The notes under the pieces are model-generated. The model made no database searches. It worked only from the letters and a program-made list of their open reading frames with translations, and was not told the DNA's origin. Of a stretch of 64,000 nucleotides of DNA, positions 22,001 through 37,000 are shown piece after piece. Source of the stretch: Congeria kusceri. Its lineage: Eukaryota > Mollusca > Bivalvia > Myida > Dreissenidae. Within the stretch, counting starts at the first letter, position 1; every line of letters begins with the position of its first letter. The DNA lies in contig CM051036.1 of NCBI GenBank assembly GCA_027627225.1, forward strand, positions 36,974,426 through 37,038,425, in the 5' to 3' direction. The position numbers were made by a program, and so were the translations under genes.

Positions 22001-25000
22001 AGCCATTACATAGTGCCAATAAAAAAGAGTAGGAGAAAACAAAATCGCTCTCCCTTCTGATTTTTTGGAAAAAGTGCATGTGAAACAATTCATTAATTTT
22101 TTTAGCCTAATGTCAGTAGGAAATCGTACTGGGCTTGGTCAGTTTTGACATATGTTTTCAGAGCCATGCAGGTGCAGTGCAAAGATGTGCCTGGCTCCAG
22201 AAAAGCTATAGTAGGGATGAATGTAGTAATTGGCATATAAGGCACTTTCAACAGTCTTGCAGTTAGGCTAACTTAAAGCTGGTCGTAAGTTTCTGCTGAT
22301 GCTATTAACCTGCAAATGCTCAGGCGATTCGCACTATGATTCGAATGCTGTTGGCAACTAAAATTGAAACAAACACAAACTTCAATTCTAATTATTATTC
22401 AATACTTTATGAAATCCATGCATGTGTCAATGATATGATTGAATTGAATCAGCCACGGGAGTTAATCAACTTTGGGGGCCAGAATAAAGTGCATCATTCT
22501 AAAATCATTTTGCTCGGGGTAGATGCCATTGCTGTAGCATATGGCCTAAGCTATGTTGTATAAAATTAGTGCTTGTCAACAACTGTTCATGTTAATTATT
22601 TTTCAGGGTGACCAAATCCACTGGCTGGCATGTGCACTGTATGAAGCTTGTAGACAGGCCAAAGTGGCCACAGTAGGGCGTGGTACTCACCAAGGCAATT
22701 GTGTGTCACTGACTAGGCTACTGCGATCATCAAAATTTAGGTATGCAAATTGCCCTGTATTTATGTTTTAATAACATTTATTGTCTAAAATTGAGCTTTA
22801 CATCATAACAATTGATTAATGATGATCATTCTGTTACAGTTTAATACAGTTCTTCAACAAAATGAAGAAATGGGTGGATATGGCAAGTCTCCCGCAAGAA
22901 TTCCGAGAAAAAGTGGACAGACTCGAGAGAAATTTTGCCGTTTCAACTGTGATATTTAAAAAATTTGAACCCATCTTCCTTGATATTTTCAAAAGCCCGG
23001 CAGATGATCCTCCTAGGCAACCACGGAGTAGAAAACAGAGGTACTGTGTATCCTTGGACATATTTTTCCACCCAGATGTCTTTCAATAAAAATGTAGAGA
23101 TCCAGAAGACAATACTTTTCGCTCCCCACCTACTGCCCATTTAACAGTAATAGCGCAATACTTTTCATTCCCCACCTACTGCCCATTTAACAGTAATAGC
23201 GCGATACTTTTCACTCCCCACCTACTGCCCATTTAACAGTAATACCTCGATACTTTTCGCTCCCCACCTACTGCCCATTTAACAGTAATATTCTGAATTT
23301 GCAAGTGCTAGTATTTACCTACTGCCCATTTAACAGTTATATTCTGAATTTCAAGTGCTAGTGTTTATTAAAATTTTGAACAGGACCCCTGCTGGCTGAA
23401 AATTTTCTTTAGCAAAGTTTACTTTATTTTATTGAAAAAATGCTGAGTTTGCCAAAATTCTAGGTTTTTCAAAGATTTTGTAGCCAACCACAATTGTTTT
23501 TAGACAAATATTAAAATTTGTAGCAATTAGCTTATTTGGCAAATGCTACTGGTGAGCGAGTATTTGTCGGACGAAATATGCATTTATTTTGGGACAGTTT
23601 TAATTCATGAACAACTCCGCAATGAAAATTTGCATGTTACATTCTGGGTTCACCACCCATTTGCCTATGTAAACAAAATAAGTGTCACTTGTGTTCATGC
23701 GCAACAAAACAGGCCCAGAAATGCGTACATAAAACACGGTCTTTTTCATGTTGACAGTAGTATTTTCCGGACGTTTTTTTAAACTGTGAATAAAAATGCT
23801 TATAACTTTATTTAAGCTATATTAGAAAACAAATAAATGATCTGATGCGTAATTATATCAAAATAATACCACTTTATCAAATGATTTAATAATAATAAGG
23901 AATACACTGTAACTCCATTATATCGCGATTCGCGAGGTCCACGGATCGCAATCGCGATATATCTGGATCGCGATTTAACTTGCCAGGCTATTCAGTAGAT
24001 ATACATGTATACACTAGCCTGTTTGTCCCCGATCTCAAACATTAATGCAATTAAGTAAATAACTCGTCCTTTTCAATGTAGTTAACATCCATCATGTATT
24101 AAATCCATATGTAAAATATTCCATTTGTATATCAGTGTTTTTTTTTTCACCTATAGGGGAATGGTGGCGGGGCCCTTCAGGAGGGGAAAATCGCGTCGTT
24201 TTTGACGAAAAGGGGAAATTCAGATTCGATACCTTCCTATATAATATATTTATAACAATATTTTTATTCTCACATTTAGGTGTTAATATGAATACACTCT
24301 AACATTTTCCATTACACTACAGTAAGTTGAATACACAAAGTATTTATTTTATCTGATTAACCGATAAGGCATGTGCATACATAAATACCCAGTTCTAAAA
24401 CACCATTAATCTTGCTCATTTAAACAGAAATTTAACGAGTGACAAAACTCAATTAATATACTCAATACTTAAAACGAAAAACAGTTTGCAATTGGTATTG
24501 GTCAGTGTTTAACTGATATAATACAGTAATATAATAGTGAAAATATGAGAATTCAATGCAAGCTATTATGACACATAACCATAGGATTTTTATTACATCG
24601 TTTAAACATGGTTGTAAAATTATGGTAGGCATATTGATGGAATGTATGTGTTACAGTTTTACTAAGTTTCGTTATTTCCAATTTACAATTCATGTAAATA
24701 GTGAAACAAAATTCCTCCTACTCAATATAATAACTCAGTACTCAATTATTTCAAAAATGCAGATATACTTGATTCTATCTATTCAGACTGTTGCTCTGGG
24801 TTTGTATATACAAAAGACTGTGACTCTGGCTCATTACACTTGTCATCCTAAGAAATGAAAATATCAGAAAACTATTTTAAAATATAGTACAAAGCTTGAT
24901 GTTAAAACTATTTTAATTACATTCGTTATCAAGACTGCATTTAAAACATCTCTTTCAAACGATTTTTTTCAAAAGTTTCAGGAACGTGCACTGAAATGTG

Positions 25001-28000
25001 GACAAACTGTTCATTTTGCATATAATCTTACCGTGAGTTGGTCATTTACAGCGCCTGACGTAGTTTGTTGCAGTGCTGACTGCTTGAACAGAAAGTCAAT
25101 TTTTTTGCACCCTTCCGTGTTTTTTTCAATCTATTTTCTTTTTTGTAAAATTTCGCGTTGTGCGACATTCTGTAGATTTGTCAATGTTGATAAGACGCAT
25201 CGCTATATAATTGGATAAGCAAAGCTTCTACATGAACTTTAAAAGATGAAACGCTTTCATTGCTTATAGGATATGCACATAAACCAAGCGTCTAGACATA
25301 CAAGGGAAGCCACTCGCGTATACGCGTTTAAACCACGGCAGTCATTATTTTCTCGATTACCTTTGCGTGTTTATCGTGTTTATTTTTGCATTTTGCAGTG
25401 GTTTTTTTTTTTACTTCTGAATGGGGAATTTTTAGTGAAAAATAGGGGGAAAATATATACGTTTTTGGGAGGGAATGGGGCCGAATATCGGCCCCAAAAT
25501 GGTCATAAAAAAAAAACTGTATATGAAAATATAATATTATTCCTTTAATTCCGTTGAATAAATTTCAAATCGTGTATAAAAATATAAAGTCCGAAACGCC
25601 TATCCGAATTTCACTATTCAAGTGAAGTAAACATAAATTCCATTAACAATTACAACACACATCTATTTCGTGTAAACTCTTAGTTCTGTTAGAAAAAGCA
25701 CGCGAAAAATTGCTGTCAATCATGTACAATGTCTAGTCGTCCGCATGGAAAGCGTGGGTGTATTGATCGCCATATACAAACTTTGTAGCGCAGAGATCTT
25801 TACTTTTGTATAAAAGTTTTGTAGCACACAGCAACAAAATTAGGTGTCTATATTGCGAACGATATGCGGTTAGCATTTCTCCTTAGCATTTAATACTACT
25901 GTCCAACAAATACTCGCTAACCAGTACTGTGAGCCCAGGTAAAGTTTCATGATTATATAAAAATCTGAAACATCAAGAACTTACAATTGCTTGAATGTTT
26001 AGTTCTAGGTGTTCTCCTGAAGGTTAGAGCAGTGAAGCCTTGCATTTGTTCCCCTATAAATAGGAAATAATTCAACAGCTTTCAGATATTTCTGAAATTT
26101 TACACGTGAACAGTTTACAAATTAAATAATGAATATAGATAACTTGTCAACCTTTATAATTTTTAGATTAACAAATGTGTTAAATGTGTCTGTCCTAAAT
26201 AACAACAAAATGTATTTAAAAATATTCATGTTGTGAAGTATACTTATTTATTGTCCAAAATTGGTTGAAGTAATGTAAAAGCATTACAGAATGTTTTAAT
26301 GCAGTTAAAAAAAAATCATGATTTTATTTTCAGAAAGTTGCCATGCTCGTTAAAAGAGGTCTTTAACTTTTGCTGGGCAATGTTTGTTCAAGTTAAAGGT
26401 TTGTATTAAATAAATCTTGACAAAGTGCTCTAGAAAGATTGAAAAAACAACAACCAAAAAACCTGTTTTCTTGCTGTAGAGCATTCTAGTTAACCAAGGT
26501 ATTTTTAGTCACAGTTGAAATATTTTGACCCGAACAAGTTAATGTGGTATATGGCACAAGTTTTGGGCATTTGAATGGTAAATAAACTACAGCGCAACGC
26601 TAAAAATATATTAGCCTTTTTTACTTTTCTAAATTGAATTCCAGCTGATGTTTGAGTATTTTGTGGGGGTAATTTGAAGGGAAAGTTGGATCAATCTGAA
26701 AATTTGTGCAGTCCGTAGAGGCTAATCCGGGAAGACGCTTTTTAGCTCAACTGAGCAGGAAGTTCTCAGTGAGCTATTGGTATAAGGGACCTCTCCGGCG
26801 TCATCCGTATGCCGTCAACAAATTGGATCTTTGGCGTGATAAAGACTACATTTTTTTAGCTCCTGAGCACAGCGTGCTCATGATGAGCTTTTGTGATCGC
26901 CCTTGTCCGTTGTGCGTCAGCATTTCATATAATTGACATCTCCTAAACCGCTTGGCAGATTTTCATGAAACTTCACAGGAATGATCCTTGGGTGGCCCTC
27001 TTTCAAAGTTGTTCAAATCGTTTCGGTCTGCTGCATATGTAGGTCACCAGAGCTAAAACTGAACACTTTAAAAATCTCTGAAACCACAAGGCTTGGAGCT
27101 GTCATATCTGATATCTGACATCCTCTAGTGATCCTCTACAAAGATTGTTCAAATTATGTCCCTGGGGTCAAAACTGGCCACGCCCCGGGGTCACATGGTT
27201 TATATAGACTTAAATAGCAAAATGACTTTTAAAATCTTCTCATCTGAAACCGCAAGGCCCAGAGGTTTCATATTTGGTATGTAACATTGTATAGTGGTGC
27301 TCTACAACGATTGTTCAAATGATGCCCCTGTGGTCAAAACTGGCCACGCCCCGTGGCTCACATGGTTAATATAGACTTGAATAGCAAAATGAATTTAAAA
27401 ATCTCTGAAACCGCAAGGCCTAGAGGTTTTTCATATTTGGTATGTAACATTGTATAGTGGTCCTCTACAAAGATTGTTCAAATGATACCCCTGGGGCCAA
27501 AACTGGCCACACCCCGTGGCTCACATGGTTTATATAGACTTAAATAGCTAAATAACTTTAAAAATCTTCTCTGAAATTGCAAGGCCTAGAGGTTTAATAT
27601 TTGGTATGTGACATTGTATAGTAGTCCTCTACAAAGATTGTTAAAATGATGCCCCTGGGGTAAAAACTGGCCACATCCCGAGGGTCACATGGTTGTTATA
27701 GACTTGAATAGCAAAATGACTTTTAAAATTTTCTCTGAAACCGCAATGCCCAGAATTTTCATATTTGGTATGTAACATTGTATAGTGGTCCTCTACAAAG
27801 ATTGTTCAAGTGATGCCCCTGGGGTCAAAACTGGCCACAGCCAGGGGGTCACATGGTTTATATAGACTTAAATAGCAAAATGACTTTAAAAATTTTCTCC
27901 TCGGAAAGTTCAAGGCCTAGAGGTTTTATATTTATATAAAGATTGTTCAAATGATGCCCCTGGGGTCAAAGCTGGGCACACCCCGGGGGCTTACATGGTT

Positions 28001-31000
28001 TATATAGACATAAATTCTTCTCTGAAACCACAAGGCCCAGAGGTTCATATTTGGTTAAAACATTATATTGAGACCTCGATTGGGATTGCATCTGGGATGG
28101 GTGGGGTCAAGGTCACTGTTACTAAAAATAGAAAACGGTTACCGCTCAATATTTTTAGAACGCATTGAGATATTTTAATGAAACTTAGTATATAGGTACC
28201 TTGTATTGAGACCTCGCATGGGATTGCATATGGGGTGGGAGGGGTCAAGGTCACTGTTACTAAAAATAGAAAAACGGTTTCCGCTCAATATCTTGAGAAC
28301 GCATTGAAATATGTTAATGAAACTTAATACATAAATACATAATTTTGAGACCTCGATTGGGATTGCATTTGGGGTGGGTGGGGTCAAGGTCACCGTTATT
28401 AAATAAAGAAAAATGGTTTCCGCTAAATATTTTGAGAACGCATTGAGCTATTGTAATGAAACTTAATACATAAGTACCTTATACCAACACATTGTTTGGG
28501 ATTGCATATGTGGTTTTAGGGGTCAAGGTCACTTTACTGAAAATATAAAAACAGTGTCCGCTTAATAACTTGATAAGGAAAGCATTGCGATATTTTAATG
28601 AAACTTAATATACATATCTTATATCGAGACCTCACTTGGGTTTTCTTATGGGGTGGGTGCGGTCAAGGTCACTGTTATTAAAAGTAGAATAACTGCTTAA
28701 GCTCAATAACTTAAGAACGCATTGATATATTTTCATGAAACTTGATATGTAGATACCTTATATCGAGACCTTGCTTTACGTATGTGGTGGGTGGGGTCAA
28801 GGTCACTGTTGCTAAAAATAGAAAAACAGTTTTTGCTCAATAACTTGAAAACCTATTAAGATATTTTAATGAAACTTCATACATAGATATCAGGTGAGCG
28901 ACCTAGGGCTCTACTGGCCCTCTTGTATTCAATCTTGACCTAACTTGCACAGTTCTTACCAGTAACACCAAAGTTATTGCCCCTTTTTCATGCAAAAAAA
29001 AGCGAAAATGCCCTTTTCCAACATGTAGACTTTATTTTTCATCCAATGTCAACCAAACTTTCACAGTTTGTGTATGTCCATCAAATCTCAGCAGACGCCA
29101 AACATGGGCCAGAGCGTGTTTCAAACACCAGAGTTATTGCCCTTTGTTTATTAAAAAATATAAAAAAATGGACATTATACAAGATAGAGACTTCATTTTT
29201 CATCCCATCTTCACCAATCTTGCACCAAATCTTGCACAGTTTGTCTATTATCATGAGATTACAGTTGTAGTTGAATATAAGTTAGATTAGACCAGAAACA
29301 CCAGAGTTATTGCCTTTGTGGAAAAAAATATGCAAAAATAGACATTATTCAGAATAGAGACTTCATTTTTCACCCAATCTTCACCAATCATGTACAGCTT
29401 GTCTATGAACGTAAGACTACATGTCAAGTCGAATATAAGCATGATCGGGCCAGAAAAACCAGAGTCATTGCCTCTTGTGTTTGGGAAAAAAAAACATCAA
29501 GTTATCAATGATTGGCTTGCACACACGATTTTTGATTCAATGTTGACCAACGGTAAGTAAATTATTGCGTATAAGCCGCACTTTTTTTCATCAGAAAATT
29601 GTATCATTTTTTCGGTGCGTCTTATACGTGGATATAAGCAAAAACTCCTAGCGTTTCTATTATTAATATCATCCGTAGTATTTTGGCTGCCATTTTCAAT
29701 AGATGCTTGATCGACGTCACTAAGACGCTTAAACATGGATAAGCAAATATTCGTACCCGATACGTTTTGTGATGTTTTATATTGGGATTGTTTAAAAATG
29801 TATAGTTCTAATTTTGTGTGTTTTATATTTTATTTATTAATTTTACGAAATTAAAATATATGTGCAATAATACAGAATGCATAAGAAATAAGAACCAGGG
29901 TCAAACGAACCGTAGTGTTAACACCACTTGACAAACTACTTCACACCTTTTGAATTACTCTGCAAACAATAACCATGGTTTCATTGATGATACATGCAGA
30001 ACTCTCCGTGTTTGTCAAACAAACAATTAGCGCTTATGGTGTAATGAAAGGTCTTGACACTGAGACTTCTCAACACCTCAATACAGCGAAAATACATTTA
30101 GTGTAATGTATCCACGGTTGCAGATAGCGATTTTCACGACAAAAATATTTTCGGTGTTGATAAACAATGGACGCAAAATTTAAGATTTTGATATGTTACG
30201 AAGCATTTAGAAGCTTTTTAATTGCAGAATTTTTTTTCCACAAACTACGACCTAAATTTTTAGGTGCGTCTTATACGCGGGGCCTCTACGCGAGAATTTA
30301 CGGTACACAGTTTGCGCATGACCATAAAAATTGATTGATAAAATTTGATTTCCAACAGGTGCAAGACTTGCATGCAGTTATTTGTACATGCAACATTAAT
30401 GTCTTCAGAGCCTGCATTAACATCATTTATCATCATTGGACAGAAAATTATCAAAGAAAAAGCAAAACTTTACCTTATAGCACAGCCATCGCAATTATCG
30501 CATTGCGACTAGTTCTTCAAAACTGTTTGGGAAAGATACATCAAAATCTACTGTTTCTGCATTTTCCAGATTTGTCAATAACTAAATAAAAAGGGTCAGG
30601 TAAGAGTATCGAGAAAAATGATTTGAGAACCATTAGCAAAAAAACGCACATCCACTACCCAACTCATACTTTAGTTAGCCCATTGCACTAACCGATGTTT
30701 TAAATCAAAATTGATCCTATAGCCCTCTGCGTATTGTTCAGATACCTTAATTTTCAATTCTGTCACAACAGTATCGTCTTCATCTGTACCAGTTCTCAGG
30801 TGAGCGGTTTGGGCCATCATGGCCCTCTTGTATGTTATTTTCTGTTTCAAGGAAGTCTGTGTTCTAAACATAAATCCACTTTAGGTGGAAAGTGTTGTCC
30901 AGGATCTGCCTCTGCAGTTAAGCCCTGTTTTCCCACGACACGCCTCATTTATTCTACTAAATCCTCTGATTTCATTGTTCTGTTTTCTTAAATGGTTTGT

Positions 31001-34000
31001 GAAGTGACTGAAATTGGTGACGGGAATATACTGTGTGCTTTTAAATTTCAAGGTAGATTGCTGTCATATTTGATTAGCAGTTACCTTTTGTTGAGGCCTT
31101 TAGTTGTGAAGAGTTATTCATTAAGGTAGTATTGAAATTTGAAAAAGGTTGACACAAACACATCTTAATGTTTTCATAGTTTAAACTTGTTCTGTTTATT
31201 GCTATAAATCTTGTCAGTTTACAGTTAAATAATTTGATGGTTTCTATATTTCCAGGCAATTTTCCCGCTATAAGCGATGACCTGGTTAATTCCTACCACC
31301 TACTTCTGTGCAATATAGATTGGTTTTACACAAACGCTTTCCTTGGGGGGAGAAAAGACCTCCTAAACCCAGAGTTTTCAGGTTTGTTTGGAGCATTTGA
31401 AAGTAATAGACGCTTTAGATGGTACTTAAAGTATTGTGGATTTGTTGTTGAATAGTAAGTACACTGAGGTGTTGTGCAGGATTGAGGATTGATTTAGTAA
31501 AATGTGTTATATTTCGTAATGTTCACAACTTTCCATAGTGTAATACAGAACTATGTTTTGGTGCCATGTATATTTCATAAGTTGCTGAACCACCAGGTTT
31601 GTGTAAAGTACATTAAGTAGAAAGCAGAAGATTCTTGCAAGTTGGTGAAAATGTAATGTTTAAATTGCATTGGGTTTTGCTACGTGAGATGGAAAAAATC
31701 TTCCAAATATATACTAACTTGGTTTTACTTCATCCTATTATCCTGGATGTATTGTACATGGTGATTTAGTTGAACTTCAATTGTTTTGTCCAATGCACAT
31801 GCTTGTTTGTATTCACCATTCGCTAAATAGTGATTTCTCGTTTCCAGGGTTACCGGCCGGTTTCAGTTCCAAGGATTGGAAGCCGCCTGAAGAACCACCA
31901 TGTATTATAAAGCATTTATGTGATAAACACGAGGGGCTTGAAATTGAAGCCAAAGTCATCAAGGAACACTGGTGGAAACCAAACTTGAAGAAGTTGTTTG
32001 ATAAAAAGGTATAACATGAACAAGTAATACAGTCTGATATTATATAGTATACAGTTGAACAAAAGGATTTGTGTTCAGAGCTTGTGAATGCTTTTTAAGT
32101 AAAAGTATCACATACACATTCATTGTTCCCATTCATGAACATATGTGCATGAATGACGCACTTACCACTGATAAAACATACTTATAATTTTATCATTTAC
32201 ACAAACAAAAAAGAGTATTTACTTTCACTGTCCATCGTTATGTTCGGCGAGAATCTGTTTTCTAAACATAAACCAGTAGTGACGAACTGTATATCACTTT
32301 TGCACACGTCACATGGGGTTTTCCAAAACCTGGCCGTTTCATTCATAAAATTCGCTGAACCGAATGGTAGGATGTAGGTTTTATCATGACGTCATCGTAT
32401 ATCGTCTGCATAAAACACAAACATGGGTGAAATTATAGTGGAAGGAAACAGTCGAAATTGACCATGTTTTTGAAGTCGATGAAACAACAAAAGTTACATT
32501 GACAATTGATTACTCATTGACACATGATCTACACATCGATGCATGATGATATGGATGGATAATATGACTGCTGCGAATGCTTTGTAAATTAAAATAAACA
32601 CAGCTCTTCATTGAAGGTTTATTTTCTTAATTGTTGAAATAACACATAATTAGGGTATTTACATTCAAGTGGTACTTGTAGTTTGCACCCTCATTTATTT
32701 TTATAAAACCCCCAGATATTGAAAAAGATTGGTCCCAGGGGGTGCAAAAACACTTGATTAATAAATGTCATAGGAACACTGCTAATTTTAAATGGGCATT
32801 AAAATGCAGTTGATAATTCAGATTCTGTGAAATAATGCATGTTTAAAACATTGCAAGGGAAAAGAAAAATGAATTTAAAACCTCAATTTTGTAAGTATAA
32901 AAAGGCCTGGAATATAAATTCAGGGTTATAACAGTGTCCGTGAAAACCGTCGGTCTGCCGGTCCTGACTGATGCATTTAATGCAGGACCGACAAAATTTG
33001 AAAGAAAATCGGTCCGACTGACCGACGGAAAAATCTGATAACGATATTTACAATTCGCCAAAATTTAGACAGGATGTGACGTAAATTTTGTAATATTGGA
33101 CAATTCTGCCCAATTCCATGACGGCCGACTAGACTAGACCGGTTTAGGTATCATACTAAATTGGAACATTCAAATTAATACAAGGGTAATACACATGAAT
33201 GTACATACATAGTATACATACTAAATCTAAAAGCAAAATTAAAATGTGTGTGACATTTAAATCACAAAATTTAATCCTATCCCAACAGAGTTTAAACAAT
33301 TATTGCAGCCTAATGAGTAGGCTGTCTTGGACAAACGTATTTGAATTTTGTAAACAATCATACGCGAGAAAAATACTATTCAGTTTTTGCATGGCACTTT
33401 CACTTTTGAAGTCAGCAACAACAGTTAGAAAATAAACAACACCATTTCGGCTATTTTAGAGGATTTTGCCAAGTGATTTTGCTTTCTACAAGATGAGAAT
33501 GAAAATACAGAGAAACTTAGAAATAACTTGAATGAGCCTTACTGACTTAAATGTTAGGTCCTGTGTCAAAGATAACGGAATATGTATCACAAACGAACAG
33601 AGAACGGAAAAGCCTAAAAGCTGTGTTGAAAACTGATTTAACTTTAAACATAACTATGATTATATAATGTAAATAAAAAATATCAACCTGCACATCTACA
33701 GGAGAAAAATAACATTAATCAGCCTCCTCATTTTTGTTGTGTTTTACAAGTCGGACTGACAGAAATTCCTTCGGACTGACAAATAATTAAAGCCAGTCAG
33801 ACCGAATGACTGACAGATTTTTCAAGTTTTCGCGAACACTTATAATTGTTATTAATTTGTTTGCTAACACCCAGTCTGCCTTACGGTATGGCTGTAAGTT
33901 GCAAGGTGTTAAATTAATCTTAATATTGACAAACCATCTTACACACTGTATTTCACCTGCATTTGAATTTTGTTTCAGGTGTTGAAAGGCAAAATAGAAA

Positions 34001-37000
34001 CATTTTCCTCAGTGCTTGATGTTGGGAATTTTGAGGGAAACAAGTAAGTTGTCTTCTGTTTCTTATGTTATTGTTTCCGTTAAGTTATGTTAAAGAATAT
34101 TTGCTAAGTAGTTTATTGTTCATTTTGAAGTTTTGTTTGTGTTTCTGTGTTAGGTTGTGTATTTGTGTCTAAGCCAGGTTGTCTATGTGTGTCTAAGCCC
34201 GGTTGTCTATGTGTGTCAAGTTGTCTATGTGTGCCAGGTTGTGTATGTGTGTGTAAGCCAGGTTGTGTATGTGTGTCTAAGCCAGGTTGTGTATGTGTGT
34301 TTAAGCCAGGTTGTGTATGTGTGTTATAGGACTGTAAGCCAGGTTGTGTATGTGTGTCTAAGACAGGTTGTGTATGTGTGGTTAAGCCAGGTTGTGTATG
34401 TGTGTCTTAGGACTGTAAGCCAGGTTGTGTATGTGTGTCCAAGCCAGGTTGTGTATGCCTGTCTAAGTCAGGTTGTGTATGTGTGTGTAAGCCAGGTTGT
34501 GTATGTGTGTCCAAGCCTGGTTGTGTATGTGTGTCCAAGCCAGGTTGTGTATGTGTTTCCAAGCCAGGTTGTGTATGTGTTTCCAAGCCAGGTTGTGTAT
34601 GTGTGTTCAAGCCAGGTTGTGTATGTGTGTCAAAGCCAGGTTGTGTGTGTGTGCAAGCCAGGTTATGCAGTGCTACAGATAATTTTTCAGGTAAACAGTT
34701 TTTCACTTCCTAATTTTGTAATCAAATCGTTTTTTTACTGACCACCTTCAAGACTAATTAGTTTTTATCAATTTTTAAATGGTTTTCAGTTATATAGTTT
34801 ACCAATAAAAAATCTGCTTTTTTTTCGTCCACTACACTTTTGCTTGTTGAAAAGCTGTCAAATTTAGTTCACTATTTCATAAATGGTTGCAAATTACTGT
34901 AATAAGTGAACAATAAATGGAAAATTTATCCTTTGAACAATATTTAAATTACAAAATCAACTTTGATAGACAGAAGTTTGTTTTTGATTTTCAATTCAAC
35001 CATGTTTTTCTTTCAATACTGGTTCCAAGTCAAAACGGTTACATGTCTGGTTCCCAATTCTTGTAACTTACACTCTACCCTAAATATCTGGTTGATAATG
35101 ATGCAAAAGTAGGGAACCAGACATGTCAAAACGGTCTTTATTTTGATGCGGTGCTATAGTAATTATTAAATCAGGCGATAAATCCTTGTCAACAAAAACG
35201 ATAAAAATGTGGTTGCAATTCATTTTTTGAAATATTAATTAGTTTTTCAACTATAACTTTTAAAAATTATTATTTTTTTTTTTTTCGAGAAAATCAATTT
35301 GTTTTAACAAAAAACGATGCTTATCTGTAGCACTGTTATGTATGTGTGTCTAAGCCAAGTTGTGTTTGTGTGTCCAAGCCAAGTTGTGTTTGTGTGTCAA
35401 GCCAGGTTGTGTATGTGTGTCTAAGCCACATTGTGAGTATGTGTCCAAGCCAGTTTATTTGTGTTTGTCTAATCCATAATGTGTTTTTTTCATTGTTGAG
35501 TTTTCATCATTGCACTGGACTGCAAAACTAATTTAATCATAAGGTCAGTGGCATAATATTATAATTATGAAAGTCCAAAAAGGGCTCAAGTAGCAATTAC
35601 AAAAGTCTTGCATATCAGTAAACAATTTAACCAAATCGTCGATCTTTATCCAATTAGTATCTTAGTGCACTTATTGCAAGCCTGCATTAATCCTGTACAA
35701 CATTACCACTTTTCATTATGGTCACACATCCATAACGTTTTACATGAAACATTTTTGATGTCTAAATTAACTAATCTAGGTAATGTGTCTATAGCTTCAT
35801 ACATCTTTAGGGACACAAAATCCACTTTAAATGTGTCATGTATGATAATAAACAACAACATCCTTGTACATAGTTTTGACTTCTTATTAAATATGCAATG
35901 GCCATGAAGGGAGAGCACTTGTGCTACGTACACTTTTGTCTAAAAAATGGAGAATACGCGAATGGTTTTGTATCAGTACAGTTATTGTAAGAGACAATTG
36001 ATTGGATTGGTGAAACATTAGTATCTTTATTTTATCAGATTGTAGAATGTAGTAAGTTGAATTAAAATGATGTATGTTGGTTTTGATATAATTATGCATA
36101 TCCATAAGTAAAGTTTACCAAAATAGCAAAAACTAACTTTGAAGAAATCATACCTGTATGTAGGGGTGTCACAATATTAGAAATCCATATTGCGATATAT
36201 TGTGATATTTTTTAATTTATCACGATATTTGTTGCAATATATTGCGACGTTTGTATTTATGTATTTAATAAGCTTTAGATTGATGAAATCACTATGAACA
36301 TTGCAGTATTTTATATTATGATGTTTATTATCACCGATGTTGATGACAGGCTTAACAGTAAACAAAACAAATATGAGCAACACTCTCAAACCGCTTTTCA
36401 TTTACACTGTATTCATTATGTTACATTTATAGAGTTTTTTACATCTACAGGTACTCCATGCAGCCATGTTGTATATGTGTTTTCTGCAATAACTATGTAT
36501 CATTTCACTCTTTGTTTTAAAATGAAAACAATGTATCAGACTTAATTTATTATTAAGCATAACCATTTTAAGAGAAATGTATTGGTCGCTGGTATAGTCT
36601 ATTATGGTCGGGCTTTTGACCATCACACATACAAAACTATCTATATTATAAATGGTACTGGTTTGTAATAATCTATAACTGACAATAGGCATGTTTTGAA
36701 TTAGTCACAAGTGGTGGAATCAGGTATTTACCGGAAAAAAAACAAAACTGAAATTTACCACATAAGTATTGCAATATATCAGTATGGACATTCATATCGC
36801 GATATTTTATTGCAATATTAAATATTGCAATAAAAATTAATCAATATACCGGTATATCGCGACACCCCTACCTGTGTGGTTCTTCTTCATATTATGAGAA
36901 TCACATTGAGAGCTATTGTTTGAATAATTCGAGATTGGTTTTCCATAGAAGATTGCAGTTTCGCAAATATTGTGGTAAACATATATATAATTGTCATAGC

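Noticed and set aside
22336..22563. 75-codon frame just before RBL1 exon 2
   Set aside because: No family match and no acceptor that joins it in phase; considered as an extra exon and dropped.
26706..26936. 76-codon frame
   Set aside because: Lies in the opening part of a dispersed composite repeat.
31234..31455. Open frame extending past RBL1 exon 5 as if it were a complete gene
   Set aside because: The conserved part stops exactly at a GT donor; the remainder is intron.
34157..34741. 194-codon open frame, the longest in the window
   Set aside because: It is produced by the 24-base minisatellite, which stays open in several frames on both strands. There is no family resemblance and it lies in an intron.
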